Positions 16,567 to 25,375 of a DNA stretch of 64,000 nt are shown here, piece after piece (within the stretch, counting starts at the first letter, position 1; the number at the start of each line of letters is the position of its first letter). The notes below the pieces were generated by a model, which saw nothing but the letters and a program-made list of their open reading frames with translations, did no database searches and was not told where the DNA came from. Source of the stretch: Lichenicoccus sp963693035 (GTDB lineage Bacteria; Pseudomonadota; Alphaproteobacteria; Acetobacterales; Acetobacteraceae); NCBI GenBank assembly GCA_963693035.2, contig CAXMMQ010000007.1, forward strand, positions 62,001-126,000. Reading direction: 5' to 3'. The translations under genes and the position numbers were made by a program.

Positions 16567-17315
16567 GGCGTCCCACAGACCCCGTTTCCGATGCCTGCCC
16601 GCTCCGGATTTGCAGCCAGAGCTGAACGGCCCGCATTCCAGAATGCAGCCTCCAGGCGCACCGCCTCCCGGAACTCCTTCAGCAGCATGGGATACCGGGC
16701 AGCGCCGCCGTGGGATTCAGACAGCGTCTCCAACCGCGCTAGCCCCTCCTTGACCAGGTCGTGATAGACTTGGCCGCCATAGGTCTCGATCCAGTCCCGG
16801 TAGGGATTTCCCTCGAGACGCGTGGTCGGATCCTGCAGCAAACGCAGCCCGATCTCCCCGTAGCCGGCCAAGCAGGCGGATAGCGTCACGGTGAGGTCAA
16901 GCATGTCGCCGGTCTGCCCGCGGTCGAGGATGTAGCGGCTATAAGCCAGCGTCTCCAGCGTCTCGGGCGTCGCCGCGATCTCGTAGTCGCCGATTCCGGC
17001 TTCGTGGAGTTGCCGCCGGTGCAACGACATCTCGCCGGTCAGCAGGCCGTGCACGATCTCGGACGCGCTGCGCATCTGCCCGGTGGTGACACTCTTGAAG
17101 ATGAGCAGCGCGTAGGCGCGGGTGTAGTGAATCAGATAGAGGTAGTCCTGCACCATCCAGGCGAGAAATTCCTCCTTCGGCAGGCTGCCATCCGCCAGCG
17201 CTTTGACGAACGGGTGCTCGACGTAGGCGTCCCAGTCCGGGCCGGCGTCGCGGCGCAGGTTGCCGTAGAGCGTGTTGGCCAGATAGGGCATCACCTGTTG
17301 GAAATCGAAGGTCAT
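16563..17315 (-). CDS. tenA: TenA family aminopyrimidine aminohydrolase (thiaminase II)
   Basis: The 250 residues belong to the TenA/THI-4 helical family: HPFVKALADGSLPKEEFLAW, MVQDYLYLIHYTRAYALLIF, LAYSRYILDRGQTGDMLDLT, the active-site Cys in LSACLAGYGEIG and NPYRDWIETYGGQVYHDL. TenA hydrolyses 4-amino-5-aminomethyl-2-methylpyrimidine, a thiamine breakdown product, to HMP and ammonia, and can also cleave thiamine. The start at 17315 follows the hydrolase stop by 4 bp. Its presence with ThiXYZ-like transporter genes matches the known base-degraded-thiamine salvage pathway. Here it is embedded among oxygenases, which is not the usual salvage context. Confidence 0.88.
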   Translation of the reverse strand: MTFDFQQVMPYLANTLYGNLRRDAGPDWDAYVEHPFVKALADGSLPKEEFLAWMVQDYLYLIHYTRAYALLIFKSVTTGQMRSASEIVHGLLTGEMSLHRRQLHEAGIGDYEIAATPETLETLAYSRYILDRGQTGDMLDLTVTLSACLAGYGEIGLRLLQDPTTRLEGNPYRDWIETYGGQVYHDLVKEGLARLETLSESHGGAARYPMLLKEFREAVRLEAAFWNAGRSALAANPERAGIGNGVCGTP

Positions 17316-17319
17316 GGCG

Positions 17320-18141
17320 TCAAGCCTGGCAATGCGAGAGGAAGGGGACCAGCGCAGCGTCGAACGCTTCCGGTTGTTCGAGATACGGGCAGTGGTTGGA
17401 GCCCTCGATGATGGCAAGCTCCGGCCCGTGCAGCGCGTCCCTGCAGGCGTGCGCGACCGACAGCGGCACCGCCTTGTCCTGTGCACCCCAGATCAGCAGC
17501 ATCCGGTCGACCGGAACCACAGGGCTCAGCTCGGAGGCCACATAATCGTTCGCGATGCCGTCGGTGAGGTAGGCGCCAAGCCGGGTGAAGGCCTCGATCG
17601 CGCCCGGCGCGGTGTTGACCCGCCATTCCTCCTCGATGAAGGCGTCGGTGACGAGCGCCGGGTCGAGCAGCACGAAACCGAGCTTGCCGGCGAACTGTTC
17701 GCGCTGATCGGCACGCACATTGCGGGCGATGGTCTCGGCGACATTCTGGTCGATCGGAACGATGCCAAGCGCGCCGACAAGCCCGAGCCCCCTCACCCGG
17801 TCGGGTGCCTGCAACGCCGCGTGCGACACGATATGCGCGCCGAGCGAGGTGCCGACCAGTACCGCCTGCGTGATGCCGAGCCGGTCCATGAGCGCCAGCA
17901 GATGCGATGCGAGGGCAGGAACGGTCGCCGGGCCGTCAGCCTCCTTCGAGGCGAAACCATGCCCGGGCAGGTCATAGGTGATCGCCCGGTAACCGCATGC
18001 GGCGAGTCGCTCCACCGTCGAGCGCCAGCGGTCGCAGCGGGCGCCGAGACCGTGCACCAGCAGCACGACCGGACCCGTACCCGCCTCGATGATCCGTGTA
18101 GTACCGGCGCCGACCTGCAGCGGATAATTGATCGTCTGCAT
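17320..18141 (-). CDS. alpha/beta hydrolase, ring-cleavage-product hydrolase-like
   Basis: The 273 residues have the oxyanion segment VVLLVHGLGARCDRW, nucleophile Ser in LVGTSLGAHIVSHAAL, catalytic Asp in LIWGAQDKAVPLSV and His in IIEGSNHCPYLEQPEAF. The overall pattern is that of C-C bond or carboxylester hydrolases used after ring fission in aromatic catabolism, with a cap between residues 130 and 210. It lies between ridA (12-bp gap) and tenA (4-bp gap), so it is part of the same transcript. The substrate is unknown; an acyl or amide product of heterocycle cleavage is inferred from context. Confidence 0.82.
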   Translation of the reverse strand: MQTINYPLQVGAGTTRIIEAGTGPVVLLVHGLGARCDRWRSTVERLAACGYRAITYDLPGHGFASKEADGPATVPALASHLLALMDRLGITQAVLVGTSLGAHIVSHAALQAPDRVRGLGLVGALGIVPIDQNVAETIARNVRADQREQFAGKLGFVLLDPALVTDAFIEEEWRVNTAPGAIEAFTRLGAYLTDGIANDYVASELSPVVPVDRMLLIWGAQDKAVPLSVAHACRDALHGPELAIIEGSNHCPYLEQPEAFDAALVPFLSHCQA

Positions 18142-18153
18142 GTTGTGTGACTC

Positions 18154-18570
18154 TCAGCTTTCGGCGGGTCGGAGGCCAGCGATCGCCTCGATCTCCACAC
18201 GTGTTCCAAGGCCAATCAAACCCGCGACCTGGATCAGCGTGCTGGCCGGACGATAATCCCCGAAGGCGCGCACGCGCGCCGCATTGACCGCCGCGCGATC
18301 GCCGAGATCGGTGAGGTAGAGGGTAAGCTTGGCGACGTCGCCGAGATCGCCGCCAACACCTGCGAGGATCGTCTTCAGCGTGGCGAAGATGTGCCCGGCC
18401 TGCGCACCGGCATCGTCCGCACCGATCACCATCCCGTCGGTGCCAAGGGCGAGCAGGCCGGAGACGAAAATCTGGTCTCCGAGCACCGTAGCATCGGCAT
18501 AGTGGCTGACCGGCGGGGGCAGACCGGGAACCTGCAACTCCCGCACAAGCCGCCCCGGATCGAATGGCAT
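18154..18570 (-). CDS. RidA/YjgF-family enamine/imine deaminase
   Basis: This 138-residue trimeric family protein reads PPPVSHYADATVLGDQIFVS with GLLALGTDGMVIG, then KLTLYLTDLGDRAAVN and FGDYRPASTLIQVAGLIG. It retains the conserved Arg of the RPAST(L) segment that contacts the substrate carboxylate, and the final Glu of RVEIEAIA. RidA members hydrolyse reactive enamine/imine intermediates, and homologues occur in pyrimidine degradation (the RutC type). It overlaps the Rieske beta gene by 1 bp, suggesting it clears an enamine formed in the same pathway. Confidence 0.85.
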   Translation of the reverse strand: MPFDPGRLVRELQVPGLPPPVSHYADATVLGDQIFVSGLLALGTDGMVIGADDAGAQAGHIFATLKTILAGVGGDLGDVAKLTLYLTDLGDRAAVNAARVRAFGDYRPASTLIQVAGLIGLGTRVEIEAIAGLRPAES

Positions 18571-19049
18571 CAGATGGGTGTTGCCAGCAGGGTCGGAATG
18601 GCGCCGGTATCGACCACCACGCTTTGACGCTTGATCCGCAGCGTGCCGTCCTCGTGCGTCAGTTCCAGGTAGTAGCGTCCGACGCTGAACAGGCGGCTGT
18701 CCCCCTCCGGAGTCGACTGGAACAGCGCGTACGGCGCGGTTGCGGTGACGGTCTCGCCCGCCTCGACGCGGATCAGGCCGATCACGTGGCAGTCAGCATG
18801 CAGGTTGTAGATATTGGCTTCACGAAGCGACATGATCCGGTCGCGTAGCATGTCCTTGCTGTCACACAGCATCAGCGACAACGGCAGGTTCTGCACGCGG
18901 TTCTCCCGGCTGACGATCTCGTACAGGCTGTCCTCTACGAACAAATCGACCCACTCCTCGAGCTTGTCCTCGTCGAGCAGGCGGCCATAGGTTTCCAGCA
19001 GATCATAGGCCGCCAGTCGTAGCGTGTCCTTGGCCATGGTCTCGCTCAT
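18570..19049 (-). CDS. ring-hydroxylating (Rieske) dioxygenase beta subunit
   Basis: The 159-residue NTF2-fold small subunit reads LLETYGRLLDEDKLEEWVDL, then FVEDSLYEIVSRENRVQNLP, LHADCHVIGLIRVEAGETV, and ends with KRQSVVVDTGAIPTLLATPI, close to beta subunits of benzoate-, anthranilate- and salicylate-type oxygenases. It overlaps the alpha gene by 4 bp (ATGA). It has a structural role in the alpha-beta hexamer. No ferredoxin or reductase gene is seen in the window, so electrons must come from a partner encoded elsewhere. Confidence 0.88.
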   Translation of the reverse strand: MSETMAKDTLRLAAYDLLETYGRLLDEDKLEEWVDLFVEDSLYEIVSRENRVQNLPLSLMLCDSKDMLRDRIMSLREANIYNLHADCHVIGLIRVEAGETVTATAPYALFQSTPEGDSRLFSVGRYYLELTHEDGTLRIKRQSVVVDTGAIPTLLATPI

Positions 19050-20344
19050 TCCGCAGCCTCCGGCAGCGCCGTGCCGGGGGTGATGCCCATCAGGCGGCAG
19101 TAGTGCATCCAGAACCCGCGCATCGGCACGTCGCTGATCAGGTTCTCCTGTTCGCGGATCGGGCCCTTGCCACCGAACTCGACCACCGAATGCTTGTCCG
19201 CGTCGCGCACGATCGCGCGGTGCACCAGCTCGACCGCCTCGCCATCCTCCATAGAAACCAGCCCGGCCGGGCCCGCCAGATTGGCCTTGCGCAGACGATG
19301 CCGGGCCATGAACGCGTCATCGTCCTCGTAGCCGAAGAAGGTCGACACGATGTCGAACTCGTCCGCCGACCGGGTGCGGATCTGCCTCACCGCCAGGGTA
19401 TTGCCGATCTGCTGGAAGGCTGCACCCGGAAAGATCGACGAGATCGCCAGCGTCAGCTCGTCCGGGAACTCCTGGTGATAGCGGAGCAGCGAAGGATCGC
19501 GCAGCTTGATGTTCATGTCGCCGCGGCCGGTATCGCCATAACCCGCATCGGGCTTTGCCGCCTCGTCCGAGGCGCGGCCGCCCTGTGCAGCCCAGGACAG
19601 GTTGTGCTTGCCCTCTTCGTCCATCCTGGCACCGCCGATACCGCTGAGGCGGGCGATGCCGAAGGTGATCTGGAACATGTGCAACAGGCCACCGTGATTG
19701 GGATCGCGGAGGTTGTCGGTGTAGAGCTTCCAATTGCCGAACACCCGCTGGCGCTGGTAGCCGAGCACCCGCACCGGCTTATGGAACAGCCGCCTGACCT
19801 GGTGCGTGAACACCGGGCCCAGGAACTCTTCGAGCGGCGGCGCCTGGTCAGAGAAGGTGCCGAAGATCACCCCCTTCAGGGATTCTATCCTGAGCCGTTC
19901 CAGCGCATGGCAGCTCTTGTCGAAATCCGGCGGCAGGCCACCCTTGCCGTTGACGCCCTTCTGGAACGGCACGCCGACCAGCTTGCCGGTAAGGTCGAAG
20001 CTCCACTGGTGATAGCAGCAGGTATGGACCTTGGTGTTGCCGTGCAGGTTACGCTGGACGATGGAGCCGCGATGCGCACAGCGATTGACCATCGCGTGGA
20101 TGCTGCCGTCCTTGGCCCGGTTGACGATGACCGGCGTATCGCCGACCGCGACGACGCGGAAATCGCCCGGGTTCGGCATCTCGGCCTCGAGAGCCAGGTA
20201 GTTCCAGACCGGGCCGCGGAAGATGCGCCGCTGTTCCAGCGCATAGATGTCGGCGTCACGATACATGCCGTACGGAATGCGGCTGCAATCGGCGGCCGGG
20301 AACACATACTGCGCGCCGGCGGCTCCCTCGATTGTGGCACTCAT
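19046..20344 (-). CDS. ring-hydroxylating (Rieske) dioxygenase alpha subunit
   Basis: Catalytic subunit of 432 residues from the ATG at 20344, which overlaps the amidohydrolase stop (ATGA). The Rieske [2Fe-2S] ligands are C-x-H in NRCAHRGSIVQRN and C-x2-H in TCCYHQWSFDLTGKL. The mononuclear iron motif is DNLRDPNHGGLLH, with the bridging Asp and both His ligands. The sequence is of the benzoate/anthranilate/salicylate group, in which oxygenation can also demethylate or deaminate. The substrate is not known; the neighbours suggest an N-heteroaromatic ring. A longer reading frame to 20446 adds only sequence that overlaps the upstream gene and has no family match. Confidence 0.9.
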   Translation of the reverse strand: MSATIEGAAGAQYVFPAADCSRIPYGMYRDADIYALEQRRIFRGPVWNYLALEAEMPNPGDFRVVAVGDTPVIVNRAKDGSIHAMVNRCAHRGSIVQRNLHGNTKVHTCCYHQWSFDLTGKLVGVPFQKGVNGKGGLPPDFDKSCHALERLRIESLKGVIFGTFSDQAPPLEEFLGPVFTHQVRRLFHKPVRVLGYQRQRVFGNWKLYTDNLRDPNHGGLLHMFQITFGIARLSGIGGARMDEEGKHNLSWAAQGGRASDEAAKPDAGYGDTGRGDMNIKLRDPSLLRYHQEFPDELTLAISSIFPGAAFQQIGNTLAVRQIRTRSADEFDIVSTFFGYEDDDAFMARHRLRKANLAGPAGLVSMEDGEAVELVHRAIVRDADKHSVVEFGGKGPIREQENLISDVPMRGFWMHYCRLMGITPGTALPEAAE

Positions 20345-21735
20345 ACGAACTCCTCCGGCAGGTGCTGCACCAGCGTCCCGGGCGGGAGGGCGGTGTCTTC
20401 TGCCTTGCGTTGTAGGATGGCGGCCCGCGTGTAAACACGGTTCCACATGCCTTGCGAACTCTCCGACGGATGTCTTGGGATCTCCGCCGGCATCTCCGGC
20501 AGCACGATCTTCTGTCCGTCCATCCAGATCTCGAGGAAGCGTGCGCGCTCCTCGAGCTGCGTGATGTCATCGAGCGGGTTGCCGTCGAACACCAGGAAGT
20601 CGGCACGCTTGCCGGCTGCCAGGCCGTCATACTCGCGGCCGCCGCGCAGCATGCTGCGATTGCGATGTGTCGCCATCTGCAGCACCTCGGAGGCGCCGAT
20701 ATCCAGGTAGCGCATCATCACCGACAATTCGCGCGCGCAGAACTCGCCATAAGGGGTGACAGCAAAGCCGGTTTCCGAGCCGGACAGGAACGGGATCCCC
20801 GCTTCGTAGGCGCCTCTCAGCGACACCGAGGCATCCGCGAGCTCGCGCCGCTGGATATTGGGCCACCAGTCGTAGGACGGATCGTCGGGTTGCGCATATT
20901 CGATGTTGTTGACCAGCAGCATCAGCGACGGGCAGATCGCGCAGCCTTCGCCGACAGCGGCGCGGATACCTTCCTCGCTGATCCGCGAGGCGTGATAGAG
21001 GATGTCGACACCGGCCCGTGCGGCATAGAGCGCGCCCTCGGCACCGCGCACATGCACCGCAACCTTCCGTCCGAGGCGATGCGCCTCGCGCACCATCGCC
21101 GTCGTCTCCTCCTGGGTGAAGGCGGCATACAGACCGCCGGAATTGCCGCCCTGGATTCCGTCCATCGCGAGCTTGATGATATCGACGGTATTCTTGGTCT
21201 GCTCGCGGATCGCCTCGATCGCCTCGGGCAGGGAGCGCACCAGGCGCCCGGTGCTGCAGGGCGGGCAGCCGATCCAGCTCGGGTAATAGTCGTATAGCCC
21301 CTGGCGAGAGGTGATGGCCGGTCCCGCCGCCGTGACCCGCGGACCGGGAAACATGCGGACATACAGCGCGTCGCGCAGCGCGGTCCCGACCAGGCCGGAG
21401 CTGGCCGGGTCAAGCAGGGCGGTATAGCCTGCCGCAAGCATGCGCTGCGCGCCGGCAAGGGCCCGGATCGCCCGATACTCGACACACGGGTAGAGATCGA
21501 CTTCCTCCTCGGAGCGAGCATTGCCGTAGGACAGATGCGTGTGCAGGTCCGACAGCCCCGGCATCACGAAGCGGGAAGAGTGATCGATCACCGTATCGCC
21601 TGGCGCTGGTGCAGGCATCGCCGCCCGGGGCAGCACGTGCGTGATCCGTCCGTTCTCTATCACCAGCGCCTGATCCTGGCGCGCGGTCTCCTCCGTGCCG
21701 ACGAACAGCCGGCCGCAGAACATGATTTTCTTCAT
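20341..21735 (-). CDS. metal-dependent amidohydrolase (imidazolonepropionase/prolidase-like)
   Basis: The 464-residue enzyme has a TIM barrel flanked by the small beta domain. The HxH motif is GLSDLHTHLSYG, the bridging Lys is in IIKLAMDGIQGG, further His ligands are in KVAVHVRGAEGALYAA and DILYHASRISEEG, and the final acidic ligand lies at FLSGSETGFAVTP, where most relatives have Asp rather than Glu. The C-terminal end returns to LAAGKRADFLVFDGNPLDDI. It would hydrolyse a C-N bond in a cyclic amide, amidine or peptide-like compound. The ATG at 21735 overlaps the upstream hydrolase stop; a GTG two codons earlier is less likely. Confidence 0.87.
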   Translation of the reverse strand: MKKIMFCGRLFVGTEETARQDQALVIENGRITHVLPRAAMPAPAPGDTVIDHSSRFVMPGLSDLHTHLSYGNARSEEEVDLYPCVEYRAIRALAGAQRMLAAGYTALLDPASSGLVGTALRDALYVRMFPGPRVTAAGPAITSRQGLYDYYPSWIGCPPCSTGRLVRSLPEAIEAIREQTKNTVDIIKLAMDGIQGGNSGGLYAAFTQEETTAMVREAHRLGRKVAVHVRGAEGALYAARAGVDILYHASRISEEGIRAAVGEGCAICPSLMLLVNNIEYAQPDDPSYDWWPNIQRRELADASVSLRGAYEAGIPFLSGSETGFAVTPYGEFCARELSVMMRYLDIGASEVLQMATHRNRSMLRGGREYDGLAAGKRADFLVFDGNPLDDITQLEERARFLEIWMDGQKIVLPEMPAEIPRHPSESSQGMWNRVYTRAAILQRKAEDTALPPGTLVQHLPEEFV

Positions 21736-22568
21736 GGGCACTCAACCTTTTTGAGGAGGATTTCGATCTGCGCGGCAATATCAGCCGGCCGCTCCGCCGT
21801 CAGGTTGTGGCCGTTGCCGCCGAAGATGGTGAGGTCCGCCTGCCTCAGCCTCGCGCGAAGCGCCAGAGTGGCCGCGATCGGGCAGGCGCGATCCAGATCG
21901 CCGTGCAGCAAGGTGATCGGGCTGACGATCCGCTCTATTTCCGACGCGGACAGCATCGCGGCGTCGAGGCAGGAGGCCGGATCAGCCAGCATGGTCTCGA
22001 AATACCAGCCATAATCGCCGGACAGGAACGGTGCCAGCCGGTCACGTACCACCTGCGGATCGGGTGGCTGGGCGGCGCCGGTCATCGGTCGCATCGTATC
22101 GGCAAGAGCGGCTTCTGAACCGGGTGCCGTCCAGAATGCGCGCAACGCCTCGGTGGCGACAGCGGCGGCCGGCGCGCCAATCGCGACAATGCCTGGCAGA
22201 TCGTTGCGGCGCGCGGCGATCTTGAGTGCCAGTGCGCCTCCGACGGAATTGCCGATCAGCAGAGGGGGAGTGCCGTGCAGATCCAGGATCTGCGCGATTG
22301 CGCCCTCGATCTGGTCGAGCCAGAACCCGACGTCGAAGAACGGTAGTATCGGCAGGCGCCCCGACGCGCCGAAACCGGCCAGGTCGATGACGTGCACGGC
22401 TAGATCGGCCGGGAGCCTCGCGATCAACGGTGCGAAGTTGACCAGCCCGGTGGTGCCGGGTCCGATGCCGTGCACCATCAGCACCGGACGCTCGCCGCGT
22501 CGCATCCGGTGCGCGACCGGCACGTCGCGCAGGCTAGCGTCGAGATCGACCCAGGCGGCTCCGGTCAC
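21732..22568 (-). CDS. alpha/beta hydrolase
   Basis: The 278 residues have an oxyanion HG motif in VLMVHGIGPGTTGLVNFAPL, nucleophile Ser in LLIGNSVGGALALKIAARR, Asp in LLHGDLDRACPIAATLALR and His in FGGNGHNLTAERPADI. It is not closely similar to the hydrolase at 17320, which has a GTSLG elbow, so the two probably act on different intermediates. Overlaps of 4 bp on both sides couple it to the ThiY-like gene and the amidohydrolase. Its substrate is unknown. Confidence 0.82.
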   Translation of the reverse strand: MTGAAWVDLDASLRDVPVAHRMRRGERPVLMVHGIGPGTTGLVNFAPLIARLPADLAVHVIDLAGFGASGRLPILPFFDVGFWLDQIEGAIAQILDLHGTPPLLIGNSVGGALALKIAARRNDLPGIVAIGAPAAAVATEALRAFWTAPGSEAALADTMRPMTGAAQPPDPQVVRDRLAPFLSGDYGWYFETMLADPASCLDAAMLSASEIERIVSPITLLHGDLDRACPIAATLALRARLRQADLTIFGGNGHNLTAERPADIAAQIEILLKKVECP

Positions 22569-23512
22569 TGCGCGTCATCCGTCTGCACCGCGATCGCGTC
22601 GACGGCCGGGACGGTGGAGATCAACCCCTGCTGCTTCATGAACGAAGCAAAACGCATATAGCGCGTACGGTCCAGCAGGCCGGGCGACTTGGCGAAGCGG
22701 CACAAGCTGGCGAACCACTCCTTGCGCACCACCTCGCTATTCTGAGCCGGGTAGTCGGCGATGAAATCGGTCCAGCCCTGCTCGGGATGATCGAGCAGCC
22801 AGGCCACGCTTTCGTGCAGGGCGGCGACGAAACGCGGCAGTCGGGGGTCGCGCACCGCGTCCCTCGCGGTGACGTAGATCAGCTCGTCATAGGCCGGAAC
22901 GCCATGTTCCTCGGGATAGAAGGCAATTCCGTCCGCGCCATGCGCCCGCAGCTCGAGGATCTCCTTATTGCGATAGGCACTGATCGTGGCGTCGACGCGG
23001 TGGCTGAGCAGCGCGGTAACGATCTGGAAGTTGACGTTGACCAGCCTGGTATCGCCATCACGCAGCCCGGCATCGGCGAGCATCGCATGCGCCAGTGCCT
23101 CTTCCACGCCGGCAACGGCGTAGCCAAGGGTACGGCCCTTAAGATCCGCGAGCGACCGGATCGGGCCAGGGCTCGGGACCAGGATGGAGTCGAGCGGGGT
23201 GTCGACCAGCGTCGCGAAACGCATCAGCGGCACGCCCTTCGCCGCCAGCAGATAGAGCTGCGGCTGGTAGCTGATCGCCACGTCCACATGCCCGGTCGCC
23301 GCCATCATCGGCGGCGTGGTGGCATCGCTCGGCGCCACGATATCGACATCGAGGCCGTGCCGCGCAAAGAAGCCCTCGTGTCTGGCCACGAAGACCGGCG
23401 CCTCGTCCGGATTGGGCAGCCAGTCCAGCATCAGGGTGAGCCGGTCGGCGCCCTGTGCTGCGACCGGTAGGACCAGCGCCAGCATCAGAGCGAGGGGCGC
23501 CCACATGGTCAT
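22565..23512 (-). CDS. thiY: ThiY/NMT1-like ABC transporter substrate-binding protein
   Basis: A Sec signal peptide (residues 1-22, ALMLALVLPVAAQGA) is followed by the NMT1/THI5-like fold: LTLMLDWLPNPDEAPVFVAR, HEGFFARHGLDVDIVAPSDA, GRTLGYAVAGVEEALAHAML, and FYPEEHGVPAYDELIYVTAR. These blocks are those of ThiY, the periplasmic receptor for formylaminopyrimidine derived from degraded thiamine. ATGA overlaps join it to the permease and to the hydrolase, so it is the binding protein of this ABC system. Two further paralogues are at 25421 and 27772. The true ligand could be a related pyrimidine. Confidence 0.85.
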   Translation of the reverse strand: MTMWAPLALMLALVLPVAAQGADRLTLMLDWLPNPDEAPVFVARHEGFFARHGLDVDIVAPSDATTPPMMAATGHVDVAISYQPQLYLLAAKGVPLMRFATLVDTPLDSILVPSPGPIRSLADLKGRTLGYAVAGVEEALAHAMLADAGLRDGDTRLVNVNFQIVTALLSHRVDATISAYRNKEILELRAHGADGIAFYPEEHGVPAYDELIYVTARDAVRDPRLPRFVAALHESVAWLLDHPEQGWTDFIADYPAQNSEVVRKEWFASLCRFAKSPGLLDRTRYMRFASFMKQQGLISTVPAVDAIAVQTDDAQ

Positions 23513-24276
23513 GCGGCGGCGGTAGTATCGGGCGCCCAGTACAAAACGCGCTTCAGGATCCGGTCGACCGCGACCCAGAGCAAGATCGCCATCATAGCCA
23601 GCACCAGCAGGGCGGCGAACATCACGTCGGTCTGGATGCGCGCGTTGGCGTTCAGCATGACATAGCCGAGCCCGGCCGAGGCACCGACCCATTCGCCCAC
23701 CACTGCGCCAATCGGCGCGATCGCGGTGGCGACACGCAGTCCCGATCCGAACGCGGGCAGCGCCGCCGGCAGCCGGACATGGCGCAGCATCGCGGCCGGC
23801 GAGGCGTTCATCGTGCGGGCCAGATCGAGCCAGCCGATCTCGGTGCGTCGCAAGCCATCCGAGAACGCCGCAGTGATGGGAAAGAAGATCACCAGGATCG
23901 CCATCACCACCTTCGACGCCATGCCGAAGCCGAACCACAACACCAGCAGCGGCGCCAGGGCGAAGACCGGGATCGCCTGGCTCAGCAGCAGCAACGGCAT
24001 CAACCAGCGTTGCAGCATCGGCGAGAACACCATGCCGAGAGCGACCAGCGAGCCGAGTATGGTCCCGAGCAGCAGCCCGAGCACGGTTTCGGTGAAGGTG
24101 GTGCCGGCGCTCCAGAGCAGCAGGTGGCGCTGGCTCCACAGGGCCTGCGCCACCGACTGCGGGTCGGGCAGCAGATAGGCCGGGGTGCCGCTGACTTTGG
24201 ACACCACGAACCAGACGGCGACCAGGCCAAACAGGGTAAGCAGCGGGCGGGTGACGGCAGAAAGGCGCGGGTTCAT
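23509..24276 (-). CDS. thiX: ABC transporter permease, ThiX-type
   Basis: This 255-residue inner-membrane permease of the BPD_transp_1 (nitrate/sulfonate/taurine and ThiX) kind has about six helices (LTLFGLVAVWFVVSKVSG, VLGLLLGTILGSLVALGMVF and others). The EAA cytoplasmic loop is seen as FSDGLRRTEIGWLDLARTMN followed by SPAAMLRHVRLPAALPAFGS. It is translated from an ATG overlapping the stop of the ATPase gene. Together with the binding protein and ATPase it makes a complete importer at the head of the operon. Confidence 0.88.
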   Translation of the reverse strand: MNPRLSAVTRPLLTLFGLVAVWFVVSKVSGTPAYLLPDPQSVAQALWSQRHLLLWSAGTTFTETVLGLLLGTILGSLVALGMVFSPMLQRWLMPLLLLSQAIPVFALAPLLVLWFGFGMASKVVMAILVIFFPITAAFSDGLRRTEIGWLDLARTMNASPAAMLRHVRLPAALPAFGSGLRVATAIAPIGAVVGEWVGASAGLGYVMLNANARIQTDVMFAALLVLAMMAILLWVAVDRILKRVLYWAPDTTAAA

Positions 24277-25070
24277 TTTGGTTCCAGCTCCGTCAGCACG
24301 CGCATCAGGTGACCCTGTGTATGCAGCAGCTCCTCGTCATCCGGCGCGCGGGGCGTGGGGCCATGGATTGATATAGGCGGCCCGAGCCGGGCCGGGTGGC
24401 CCGACAGCACCACCAGATGATGGCCGAGGCGGCATGCCTCCAGCGGGTCGTGGGTGATCAGCAGCGCGGTGCGGCCCTGCAGCAGTTCCGCGGCGAGATC
24501 CTGGACCCGCGCGCGGGTGAAGGTGTCGAGCGCCGAGAAGGGCTCGTCCATCAGCACGATCGGCCGATCCTCGTAGAGGGTGCGGGCGATCGCGGCGCGC
24601 TGGCGCATGCCGCCTGACAGTTGCGACGGCAGCGCCTGGGCACGGTCGGCGAGACCGACCCGCGCCAGCAGGCCGAGGGCGCGCTGGCGATCGCCCTTCT
24701 CACGACGCAGGCGCGAGCCAAGCATCACGTTGCCGATCACGTTGAGCCAGGGATAGAGCAGGTCCTGCTGCCCCATGTAGGCGATACGATGCTGCAGCGG
24801 CTGCCCGTCGCTCGCGGTAACGCTTCCTTCGCTCGGCCTCGCTAGGCCGGCGATGATTTTGACCAGGCTGGATTTACCGACGCCGCTGGTGCCGAGCAGC
24901 ACCACGAACTCGCCACCCTTGATGTCTAGATCGAGGCCCTCGAAGATGGTGCGTCGATCGTAGCGCAAGGCGAGGTCGCGTATTTGCAGCCCTGGCGGGG
25001 CATGTGCCCCGTGCGCGGCAACGGGCTGCGCCCGCGTGACTGGAGCGGTCGAGACCGGCAGGTCCGGCAT
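24273..25070 (-). CDS. thiZ: ABC transporter ATPase, ThiZ-type
   Basis: Nucleotide-binding subunit with Walker A GTSGVGKSSLVKIIAGL, Q-loop AYMGQQDLLYPWLNV, signature LSGGMRQRAAIARTL, Walker B PIVLMDEPFSALD and switch His in ALLITHDPLEA. The ATG at 25070 gives 265 residues; a longer frame to 25178 would cover the TGTATACA palindrome and is unlikely. It is the first gene of the eleven-gene operon. The promoter should lie in the 350-bp divergent intergenic region shared with the ThiY-like gene at 25421. Confidence 0.88.
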   Translation of the reverse strand: MPDLPVSTAPVTRAQPVAAHGAHAPPGLQIRDLALRYDRRTIFEGLDLDIKGGEFVVLLGTSGVGKSSLVKIIAGLARPSEGSVTASDGQPLQHRIAYMGQQDLLYPWLNVIGNVMLGSRLRREKGDRQRALGLLARVGLADRAQALPSQLSGGMRQRAAIARTLYEDRPIVLMDEPFSALDTFTRARVQDLAAELLQGRTALLITHDPLEACRLGHHLVVLSGHPARLGPPISIHGPTPRAPDDEELLHTQGHLMRVLTELEPK

Positions 25071-25145
25071 GACGCCCTGACGCTGACCGGGTGGATGTGT
25101 TGTGGTCAAGAGAACGAAGCCATGCCGTTGTTCCCACTGAGCGTG

Positions 25146-25153
25146 TGTATACA
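25146..25153. promoter_or_regulatory. TGTATACA palindrome upstream of thiZ operon
   Basis: The perfect palindrome lies in the context GTGTATACAAC, 76 bp upstream of thiZ. The same 8-mer occurs upstream of thiY2 and twice upstream of the monooxygenase at 38558. Palindromes of this kind are typical GntR sites, and a GntR gene lies in the island at 29955. Confidence 0.6.
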
Positions 25154-25375
25154 ACACCATTGCGCCGCACCGATGCAAGTGCGATCGCGCCGAATGGATC
25201 GGGTTCCGCAGTCACGACTCGGAAAGATCGCGATTATGACTGAAGACGCGCCATCTAGCGGGCAAATATGCCTCTTATGGCGTCAGATTGCGTTCGGTGA
25301 AGAGGGGCAGCCGGCGGCATCGCGCGCGGCATGCAGCTTGCGTCGCAGTCGGGAGCCATGGTGCCCGATGGATAT

